Below are positions 29,433-36,710 of a stretch of 36,710 bases of DNA, piece by piece. Made by a program: the position numbers and the translations under genes. The notes under the pieces are model-generated. The model made no database searches. It had not been told where the DNA came from and was given only the letters and a program-made list of their open reading frames with translations. Origin of the DNA: an uncultured Pelagibacteraceae bacterium (GTDB taxonomy: Bacteria > Pseudomonadota > Alphaproteobacteria > Pelagibacterales > Pelagibacteraceae); contig CACFCI010000011.1 in NCBI GenBank assembly GCA_902564785.1, forward strand, positions 1 through 36,710, read 5' to 3'. Each line of letters starts with the position of its first letter. Positions within the stretch are counted from its first letter, which is position 1.

Positions 29433-30191
29433 CTATTTTTTTTGATATTTCGTTAGTTTTCCAACTAAACCAAAATAAATTTTACTTGGTAAAAAACTCA
29501 ATAGTTTTAATGTGATTGTAAGTGATTTTGGAAAATGTATTTCAAATATATTTTTGTTAACTAAACCTTCATAAATTTGATCTGCAGCATACTCAGGAGT
29601 TTTTAAAAAAGGCATTTTAAAATCATTTTTATCTGTCATTGGTGTTTTAATAAATCCAGGAGACACCAAACAAACGCGAACATTGTACCTTTTAAAATCA
29701 AAGTACAAACTTTCAGCTAAGTTATTTAATGCAGATTTAGATGGTCCATATCCAGTTGAATTAGGTAATCCCCTATATCCTGCAATTGATGAAACTATAG
29801 TAATTATACCGTTTTTTTTATCTCTAAAGTATTGTTCAACTGCTTTGATACTATTCACAGTTCCAAAAAAATTTACTTTAAACACATCTTCCATTTGTTC
29901 GACATCTATATCTTTTTCTTTTTTGGGATCCCATGTTCCAGTTGAAAAAAAACAAATATCTATATTTTCATATTTATTTTTAATTTCATTAAATACTTCT
30001 CTACACTTTTCTTTATCTGTTACATCTAAAGGAAAACTTGAAATATTTTCATAAGAATTTGAAAGCTCATTTAGTAATTCAGCTCTTCTTGCAGATATAG
30101 CAACATTCCATCCCTTGCTTGCAAACTTAATTGCTAAAGCTTTGCCAATCCCTGTACTACCACCTGTAATCCAAATAGTTTTTTTACTCAT
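29433..30191 (-). CDS. Short-chain dehydrogenase/reductase
   Basis: The 252-residue protein has the classical SDR layout: cofactor motif TGGSTGIG near residue 10, NFFG, catalytic Ser in IVSSIAG, and YGPSK with the Tyr and Lys of the active site. The Arg/Ala-Arg after the second strand (AISARR) suggests NADP(H). Substrate unknown. Its position next to the DUF3833-Cfa-DUF1365 cluster resembles the singlet-oxygen regulon of R. sphaeroides, where from memory an SDR is also present. It is divergent from tspO. Confidence 0.85.
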   Translation of the reverse strand: MSKKTIWITGGSTGIGKALAIKFASKGWNVAISARRAELLNELSNSYENISSFPLDVTDKEKCREVFNEIKNKYENIDICFFSTGTWDPKKEKDIDVEQMEDVFKVNFFGTVNSIKAVEQYFRDKKNGIITIVSSIAGYRGLPNSTGYGPSKSALNNLAESLYFDFKRYNVRVCLVSPGFIKTPMTDKNDFKMPFLKTPEYAADQIYEGLVNKNIFEIHFPKSLTITLKLLSFLPSKIYFGLVGKLTKYQKK

Positions 30192-30199
30192 TTTTTGTT

Positions 30200-30682
30200 A
30201 TGTATATATTTAACATGATTAAAAATAAATTTTTAACATTTATATTGTTTCTTGCTATTACATTCTCTGCTTCATTGATTGGAGGTTTAGCTACCATTAC
30301 ATTTAAAGAGCCATGGTATTCATTACTAAATAAACCATCATTTAATCCTCCAGATTGGATATTCGGACCTGTTTGGACCACTTTGTATTTATTGATGACA
30401 GTTGCAATATGGCTTTACTGGCATACAAAAAATAGAGATATGAATACTGTTTATATTTATTTTATTCATTTAGCATTTAATACAACTTGGAGTGTAGTTT
30501 TCTTTGTTTTCCATAATATGGTTTTGGCTCTTCTAGTATTAATCATATTAATAGCATTGATAATCAATCTTATTTTAAGGTTTAAACGCGTCAAGATGTT
30601 GAGTGCCTACTTAATGATTCCATATTTACTTTGGTGTAGCTTTGCACTAATTCTGAATACAAGTTTAATTATGTTAAATTAG
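30200..30682 (+). CDS. tspO: TspO/MBR family membrane protein
   Basis: The 160-residue protein has five hydrophobic helices and the family signatures KEPWYSLLNKPSFNPPDWIFGPVWTTLYLLM and, in helix 3, HLAFNTTWSVVFF. TspO binds porphyrins and helps with their photo-oxidation and in signalling. In R. sphaeroides it tunes oxygen-dependent gene expression. ATG 30200 or 30215 could be the start; the second begins closer to helix 1. The gap to the divergent SDR start is 8 or 23 bases. It is followed after 2 bases by the FAD oxidoreductase gene. Confidence 0.9.
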   Translation: MYIFNMIKNKFLTFILFLAITFSASLIGGLATITFKEPWYSLLNKPSFNPPDWIFGPVWTTLYLLMTVAIWLYWHTKNRDMNTVYIYFIHLAFNTTWSVVFFVFHNMVLALLVLIILIALIINLILRFKRVKMLSAYLMIPYLLWCSFALILNTSLIMLN

Positions 30683-30684
30683 AT

Positions 30685-31788
30685 ATGGATGATGTTGTAG
30701 TAATTGGTGGTGGAATAATTGGGGCAGCGACAGCTTATTTTTTATCAAAAGAGGGAAGAAAAGTAAAAGTTATTGAAAGGGATCCTACTTATAAAACAGC
30801 TTCATTTCCATTGTCTCTAGGTGGCTTTAGAAGACAATTTTTCCAAAAAGAAAATATTTTGTTAGGAAAATTTGCAAGAGAATTTATTTTTCAAATACCA
30901 GAATTATTAAAAACAGAAAAAAATCCTAATCCTACAGCTAGTATGGTAACCAATGGATATCTTTTAATGTTTGGTCCTGAACATGCTGAAGAACAATATA
31001 GAGCTTTAAAAAATCACAAAGAATGTGATGCAGGAACAAAAAATATTAAAGGATCAGAATTATCAAAAGTTTTCCCCTATGTTAATAGTGAGGGGATTGA
31101 GACAGCAACTTACACAGATAATCAAAGTGAGGGATGGATTGATCCATTTATGTTTCATAGCGCTCTTAAAAGTAAAGCAATAGAGCTTGGAGCTGAATTT
31201 GTTAAAGGTGAAGTAAAAAGTATTTCTGAGATAAATGCTAAAACGATTGTTTCTGCAGCTGGTTGTTGGACAAAAGAGTTGTTAGAAGATGTGCCTGTTG
31301 TTCCTCAAAAGCATACTGTTTTTAGGGTTAAATGTCCTACATATATAAAAGAGATGCCACTAAGTGGAGACTTAACAACGGGTGTTTATTGGAGACCAGA
31401 AGGAGGAGAATATTTAGCAGGATCACCTATTTCTGTATTTGATGCAGAAGATTTAGAGCCTGCTTGGAATGATTTTGAAGAATTAGTATGGCCAGCTCTT
31501 GCCAAGAGAATACCAGCCTTTGAAGAATTAAAATTAACTGGTGGATGGGCAGGTTACTATGATTGCAATAGATTAGATAACAATGCAGTCGTTGGTAAAC
31601 ATCCAAAATATGACAATGTTTACATGGCTTCTGGATTTACAGGTCGAGGATTAATGCAGGCGCCAGGTATTGGTAGAGCATTGACTGAGTTAATTACAAC
31701 AGGATCATACCAAACAATTGATATAAGTGATTTTGCAGTTGAAAGAGTTTTAGGTAAAACTGCTAGGCCTGAGCCTTACGTTCTATAA
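30685..31788 (+). CDS. DAO-family FAD-dependent oxidoreductase
   Basis: The 367-residue protein has an N-terminal FAD Rossmann motif (VVVIGGGIIGAATAYFL) and an Arg-rich SLGGFRRQFF loop. In the middle is TIVSAAGCWTKEL, and at the C-terminal FAD site GGWAGYYDCNRLDNNAVVG and ASGFTGRGLMQAPGIGRAL. This is the group that includes sarcosine, dimethylglycine and D-amino-acid oxidases and the FOXRED1-like proteins. The substrate is not determinable; a methylated amine such as sarcosine would feed the nearby glycine cleavage system, but this is only inference. It follows tspO by 2 bases and is convergent with selO. Confidence 0.82.
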   Translation: MDDVVVIGGGIIGAATAYFLSKEGRKVKVIERDPTYKTASFPLSLGGFRRQFFQKENILLGKFAREFIFQIPELLKTEKNPNPTASMVTNGYLLMFGPEHAEEQYRALKNHKECDAGTKNIKGSELSKVFPYVNSEGIETATYTDNQSEGWIDPFMFHSALKSKAIELGAEFVKGEVKSISEINAKTIVSAAGCWTKELLEDVPVVPQKHTVFRVKCPTYIKEMPLSGDLTTGVYWRPEGGEYLAGSPISVFDAEDLEPAWNDFEELVWPALAKRIPAFEELKLTGGWAGYYDCNRLDNNAVVGKHPKYDNVYMASGFTGRGLMQAPGIGRALTELITTGSYQTIDISDFAVERVLGKTARPEPYVL

Positions 31789-31789
31789 A

Positions 31790-33235
31790 TTAAGTTCCAC
31801 AAAAAGTTTGATATTTTTCATTGCTTGATGGAGCAGGTAATTGATATTCCTCAATATTATTCTGATTGTCATAAGGGTTTTTTAAAATAGTTAATAACTT
31901 TTTAATTTTATCTAAATTTCCTTTGTATGCTTCAGCTAAAGCTTCCTCTACTTTATGATTTCTAGGAATAACAGTTGGATTATTTGATTTCATAAGTTTA
32001 GTTTGTTTGTCCTTTGTTGAATTGTTTAATTCAGATCTTTTTCTCCATTCATTTTTCCAATTGATAAAATCATTATTTTTGTAAACTTCATGAGAATTGA
32101 TATCCATTAAATTACAGAAAGTATTTGTATAATCTGCTTTATTTTTTTCCATCCAATCAAACAAATTATTAATTAATTTTTTATCATTTTTATCCTCACC
32201 AAATAGACCAAGCTTATCTCTCATCATATTTAACCATTTATCTTCATAAATACTTTGGAAATTATTTATTAAATCTGTTGCTAATTTAATTGCAGTATCT
32301 TCATTTTTATCAATTAGAGGAATTAAACATTCTGCAAATCTTGCTAAATTCCACTTAGTAATAGGTGGCTGGTTAGAAAAGGCGTATCTGCCAAATTTAT
32401 CAATTGAGCTAAATACAGTTTTTGGATCATAATGATCCATAAATGCACAGGGACCATAATCAATGGTTTCCCCTGAGATTGCCATGTTATCAGTATTCAT
32501 AACTCCATGAATAAATCCAACACGCATCCAATTGATTACTAACTGACATTGTTTTTCCATAACAAGATTTAATAAGTCTAATGCTTTTGAGTTTGATGTT
32601 TTAATTTCTGGATAATGCCTGTTTATTGTGTAGTCGATTAAAGTATTTAAATTTTCAATATTTTGAGTTGCAGCAATATATTGAAATGTTCCAACTCGAA
32701 GATGGCTTGATGCAACTCTTGTTAATATAGCACCCTGTAAGAGATTTTCTCTTACAACTTTTTCTCCTGTTTTAACCACAGCAAGACTTCTAGTAGTTGG
32801 AATATTTAATGAGTGTATTGCTTCACTGATAATGTATTCTCTAAGCATAGGTCCTAATGCAGCTCTTCCATCACCACCCCTAGAAAAAGATGTTCTTCCC
32901 GAACCTTTAAATTGAATATCAAAACGATTGTCATTGTTAACTAAATGTTCACCTAATAAAACTGCTCTACCATCTCCTAACATAGTAAAGTGTCCAAATT
33001 GATGACCTGCATATGCTTGAGCAATAGTATTAGTTTTCTCTGGTATAGAATTTCCTGAGAATATTTCTGCTAATTTTTTTTTATCTATTTTTGAAAAATC
33101 TAAATTTAAAGTAGATGCTAATTCCTCATTTAAAATTACTAATTCAGGATCATGAACAGGAGTTGGTTTGATTTCTTCTTTAAATGTATTTGATAATCTA
33201 GAATATGTATTGTCAAAATGCCAACCAATGGTCAT
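31790..33235 (-). CDS. selO: Protein adenylyltransferase SelO (YdiU, UPF0061)
   Basis: SelO is a pseudokinase-fold enzyme that transfers AMP to Ser/Thr/Tyr residues and is linked to redox stress. The 481-residue protein has AQAYAGHQFGHFTMLGDGRA, IQFKGSGRTSFSRGGDGRAALG with the nucleotide-binding Lys, LREYIISEAIHSL, and GVMNTDNMAISGETIDYGPC with the metal-binding Asn and Asp. It ends in FCGT, keeping the C-terminal Cys, which is selenocysteine in animals. It lies 5 bases after fdhA on the same strand, so it is likely in the formate dehydrogenase operon. Confidence 0.95.
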   Translation of the reverse strand: MTIGWHFDNTYSRLSNTFKEEIKPTPVHDPELVILNEELASTLNLDFSKIDKKKLAEIFSGNSIPEKTNTIAQAYAGHQFGHFTMLGDGRAVLLGEHLVNNDNRFDIQFKGSGRTSFSRGGDGRAALGPMLREYIISEAIHSLNIPTTRSLAVVKTGEKVVRENLLQGAILTRVASSHLRVGTFQYIAATQNIENLNTLIDYTINRHYPEIKTSNSKALDLLNLVMEKQCQLVINWMRVGFIHGVMNTDNMAISGETIDYGPCAFMDHYDPKTVFSSIDKFGRYAFSNQPPITKWNLARFAECLIPLIDKNEDTAIKLATDLINNFQSIYEDKWLNMMRDKLGLFGEDKNDKKLINNLFDWMEKNKADYTNTFCNLMDINSHEVYKNNDFINWKNEWRKRSELNNSTKDKQTKLMKSNNPTVIPRNHKVEEALAEAYKGNLDKIKKLLTILKNPYDNQNNIEEYQLPAPSSNEKYQTFCGT

Positions 33236-33240
33236 TTTAA

Positions 33241-36010
33241 TTAACTGACTTCAGCTTGATGTTCTTTAGGTTTAACCTCTGTTTTGAACTGATTAGAAAT
33301 TTTTTGAACTTCTACTGATGAAACTTTGTATTCAGCACACATTGTTTCTTCATCTTTTCCATGACCTGTAACCATATTAACCATATGCTCTGGGAAATGG
33401 AACGTAGTAAACACTATTCCTTCTTTAACTTTATCTGTTACCTCCACTTTTAAAGCAACTTCACCTCTGCCTGAATAAAGTCTTCCAATATCACCTGTAT
33501 TTAGGTCTCTGTACTCCGCATCCTTAGGATGAATTAACAAAACATCTTCATCAACAATATTTATATTTTTTGTTCTTCTGGTCATTGTTGCTGCGTTGTA
33601 ATGTTGTAAAACTCTACTTGTTGTTAAAATTAAAGGATAATCTTTTTTATTAGCTTCAATTTCAGAGGATTCTTTCCAATCAAAGTTTTTAAGTCTTCCT
33701 TTACCCAATTTAAAAGTTTCGGTATGTAAAATTTTGGTATCTGTTCCATCTTCCTGAACTGGCCATTGTAATCCAAATTTTCCAAGTCTTTCTCTTGTTA
33801 CTCCTTTAAAGAAAGGAACTATGTCAGCAATCTCTCCTAAAACTTGATCAGCGTCATAAGTTGGTTGATCAAAACCTAATTTCTGCATCATCTCAGTAAC
33901 AATTAATCCATCTGGTTTAGTACCAGGAAGAGGAGGTACAGCTCTGTTCACTCTTTGAATTCTTCTTTCAGTATTTGTAAAGGTTCCATCCTTTTCTAAG
34001 AACGTTGTTCCTGGCAAAACAACAGTTGCTAATTTTGCTGTTTCGCTCATAAATATCTCTTGAACAACTAAAAGTTCTAACGAGTTCATAGCTTCAATAA
34101 CATGTGCGCTGTTAGGATCTGTTTGAACAATATCTTCCCCTATAATCCATAAGCCTTTTAATTCCTTGCTTATTGCAGCCTCAAACATCTGAGGAATTTT
34201 TAATCCTGGCTTAGTTGGGTGAGTTACTCCATATTTTTCTGTATAGAATTCTTGATGCTTCTCATCAGCTACAGGAAAATATCCAGCACCTTGGTGTGGT
34301 TGACATCCCATATCTGCTGCACCTTGAACATTGTTTTGGCCTCTTAAAGGATTAACCCCAACACCTTTTCTTCCAATGTTTCCAGTAATCATTGCTAGAT
34401 CTGCAATTAGCATTACTGTTTTTGAACCTTGTTCGTGTTCAGTAACTCCTAATCCATGAAACTCCATTGAATTTCTAGCAGTTGCATATGCAATTGCAGC
34501 TTCTTTAACTAATTGTTTATCTACTCCAGCTACTTTTGCTAGTTGATCTACATCTTGTCTTTCAATCTCTTTTAAGAAATTATCAAAACCTTCAGTTCTA
34601 TCTCTAACAAAATCTGCATTATAAAGTTTTGATTTTATAATAAAATGTAACATCATATTTAGAACTGCAACGTTAGTTCCAGGTCTTAGTTTAATGTGAT
34701 AATCAGCAAGTTTCGCAAGTTCGGTTGTTACTGGATCTAGAACAATTAGTTTTTTACCTTTCATCACTTGCTGTTTTATTTTAGCACCTGTTACAGGATG
34801 AGCGTTAGTTGGATTAGCTCCAATGACTAAAAATAAATCTGCATGATAAATATCTTCTGTAGAGTTAGTTGCTGCTCCTGTTCCAAAAGTTTGTTGCATT
34901 CCCCAAGCTGTTGGTGAATGACAAATTCTTGCGCAACAGTCTACACTGTTAGTTCCAACAGCAGCTCTAATCATTTTTTGAAAAACATAATTTTCTTCAT
35001 TTGTACATCTTGCAGAAGAAATTCCAGCAAAGGCATCTGGACCATTTTCTTTTGTAATTCTATTCATTTCCTTTTTGATAAAATCGTAAGCTTCAGTCCA
35101 AGAAGCTTCTTCAAATTTCCCATTTTTTTTTAATTAAAGGTGTTTTTAATCTGTCTGGATGATCATAAAAACTAAACGCATATCTTCCTTTAATACACGT
35201 ATGTCCAGCGTTAACTTCTGTTTGCTTAGGCGTATCAATAGCTACAACTTTATCATCTTTAATTGAAGCCTCTAAATTACAACCAACACCGCAGTATGAA
35301 CAAGTTGTTCTAACTTTTTTATCTACTGCAGCAGACTTTGATTGAAAAACATCTGAGATAGCATCTGTTGGACAAGTGTGAGCGCAAGCACCACAAGAAA
35401 CACACGAACTATCTCCAAACATCATATCGTTATCAGTTGTTATTCTTGATTCAAATCCTCTTCCACTCATTGTTAAAACGAATGAACCTTGAATTTCATC
35501 ACAAGCTCTGACACATCTTCCACAATTTATACAATTGTCTAAATTCATTCTCATGTAATCATGAGATGTATCTCTTGGAATTCCTTTATGTTGTTTTGGA
35601 CTGTTATATCTGTGATCAGATACCCCTAAATCGTTTGCTACTGTTTGTAATTCACAATTATTATTTACCTCACAAGTATCACATTCCATTGGGTGATCTG
35701 TTAATACTAATTCAACAATATTTTTTCTAAGATCTTTCAAAGATTCATTTGATGTAAATATGTGTTGATTTTCAGCAACTGGAGTATGGCAAGAAGCTAC
35801 TACTCTTGTAGGGCCATCTTTTTCTAGAGCAACTTCGACCGAACACACTCTACAAGCTCCATAAGGTGCTAAATTTGGATCATCACATAAGGTAGGAACT
35901 TTTTTTTCACCTACATAACTTTTTACAAATTTTAAAATAGACGAGTGATTTGGACCGATTTCATACGGTTTTCCGTCAATATAAGCAATTTTTCTTTTTT
36001 CTGAACTCAT
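33241..36010 (-). CDS. fdhA: NAD-dependent formate dehydrogenase, molybdopterin subunit alpha, one frameshift
   Basis: This subunit oxidises formate to CO2 and passes electrons to the NAD-reducing beta subunit. Joined, it is 922 residues. An N-terminal [2Fe-2S] domain has Cys42, 53, 56 and 74. A His106/Cys110/113/119 cluster follows, then two ferredoxin clusters at Cys160-170 and Cys203-213. The molybdenum domain has a [4Fe-4S] site at Cys237, 240, 244 and 272. The catalytic pair is Cys363-His364 in ARICHSPTAW, so it is the cysteine form. A +1 shift in the T9 run at 35123-35131 splits it; eight T residues give PLIKKNGKFEEASWTEAYDF. The start overlaps the fdhB stop. Confidence 0.95.
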
Positions 36011-36710
36011 TAATTATCTTTAACCATATCATTTTTCATTTCATCCCCAAAGTATTTTAGGATGTTTTGAATAGGAGTGGGAATAGCTCCGCATAAAGCG
36101 CATAAACAACCTTTTTTCATTGTAACAAGCAATTCTTCAAGCAATTTCAAAGGTATTTTTGCAGTTTTCTTTTTAGCTTGGTCAAACATTTCTTTACCTC
36201 TATAAGATCCAAGTCTTCCAGGGAAACATTTTCCACATGATTCTTCAGCAGAAAATTCAAATAGATGATGAATGTATTCTGCCATAGAAAAATCTTTAGG
36301 AATACTCACCACACTAGCATGACCTAACATGAAACCTTTTGCAGTAAACTCCTGAAAATCTAAATTAAGATTTTCTATTTCACTTAATGGAACCACACCA
36401 CCAAGTGGCCCACCAATTTGAAAAGCTTTTAATGGTTCTTTGTATCCTCCACCAATTTCATTAAATATTTTTTTCATTGGAGTTCCCATATCAATTTCAT
36501 AAACACCTGGGTTGTTAAAGAAACTATCCAAACAAACCAATTTAGTACCTGCAGATTTTTTATTTCCTACAGATGAAAATTTTTCAGAACCATTTATTAA
36601 AATTCCTGTAGCAGCTGCTAAAGTTTCAACATTGTTAACAACAGTTGGTTTTTTATATAATCCTTCTGTAACAGGAAAAGGCGGTCTAACATCAACTTCT
36701 GCTCTTCTTC
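36010..36710 (-). CDS. fdhB: NAD-dependent formate dehydrogenase subunit beta (NuoF-like), 5' part beyond the window edge
   Basis: The frame is open to the last base of the window, so only the C-terminal 233 residues are seen. They include RPPFPVTEGLYKKPTVVNNVET and FQIGGPLGGVVP, and then the iron-sulfur region. Subunits of this kind bind FMN, NAD and a [4Fe-4S] cluster and reduce NAD+. The cluster motif reads ESCGKCFPGR; relatives have CxxCxxC, so the third Cys is Gly here. The distal region is GCLCALCG, with two Cys beyond the usual one. The stop at 36010 overlaps the fdhA ATG (TAATG), so the two subunits are coupled. The frame near the edge continues without a start. Confidence 0.9.
   Translation of the reverse strand, partial: RRAEVDVRPPFPVTEGLYKKPTVVNNVETLAAATGILINGSEKFSSVGNKKSAGTKLVCLDSFFNNPGVYEIDMGTPMKKIFNEIGGGYKEPLKAFQIGGPLGGVVPLSEIENLNLDFQEFTAKGFMLGHASVVSIPKDFSMAEYIHHLFEFSAEESCGKCFPGRLGSYRGKEMFDQAKKKTAKIPLKLLEELLVTMKKGCLCALCGAIPTPIQNILKYFGDEMKNDMVKDN

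Noticed and set aside
34900..34960. Possible selenocysteine in formate dehydrogenase
   Set aside because: The catalytic position is an ordinary Cys codon (ARICHSPT) and no in-frame TGA with a hairpin is present; the only break in fdhA is the T9 indel.

Overview
The window looks like a piece of a SAR11-clade (Pelagibacterales, Alphaproteobacteria) genome. The evidence is strongly AT-rich DNA with A/T-ending codons, almost no intergenic space, many ATGA/TAATG stop-start overlaps, a tandem glycine riboswitch directly before gcvT, a tripartite (TRAP) carboxylate transporter, and a eukaryote-like NADP isocitrate dehydrogenase. No tRNA, rRNA, CRISPR array, insertion sequence, phage gene or attachment site was seen. 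No gene-free stretch exceeds about 110 bases.

Layout. 1-6436: 3' part of a TolC-like outer-membrane protein, recA with a good terminator, alaS, and convergent icd. 6513-9491: phospholipid operon psd-pssA, then a glycosyltransferase-like gene and the 23S rRNA methyltransferase rlmE. 9523-12598: guanine nucleotide synthesis, with a short CBS-less guaB, a small exported TPR protein and guaA, all overlapping. 12620-14441: glyoxalase I (gloA), panB and a convergent TerC-family membrane protein. 14553-17366: TRAP transporter dctP, attenuator, dctQ, dctM. 17363-21138: a second exported TPR protein, then 5-oxoprolinase genes split as pxpA (minus) and pxpBC (plus), then an EamA permease. 21141-25685: promoter, tandem glycine riboswitch and gcvT-gcvH-gcvP. 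25692-30682: a lipid/photo-oxidative-stress-like cluster (FAD amine oxidase-like protein, DUF1365, Cfa-like methyltransferase, DUF3833 lipoprotein, short-chain dehydrogenase, TspO). 30685-36710: FAD oxidoreductase, convergent selO, and a cytoplasmic NAD-type formate dehydrogenase (fdhA, and fdhB running off the edge).

How the genes fit together. Glycine cleavage, CBS-less IMP dehydrogenase plus GMP synthase, and formate dehydrogenase all touch one-carbon and purine metabolism. The TRAP and 5-oxoproline genes point to organic-acid uptake and salvage. The Cfa-like cluster points to modification of membrane fatty acids.

Two cautions. First, nine conserved genes are broken by ten single-base frameshifts, every one of them a +1 in or beside a homopolymer run. 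I read these as base-calling errors, not gene decay, and give each such gene its full span. Second, I found no clear wholly new system. The most interesting signals are a 12-bp helix that can hide the gcvT start codon, the altered bicarbonate site in the Cfa-like enzyme and its cluster, the missing CBS domains of GuaB, and an altered iron-sulfur cysteine motif in FdhB.
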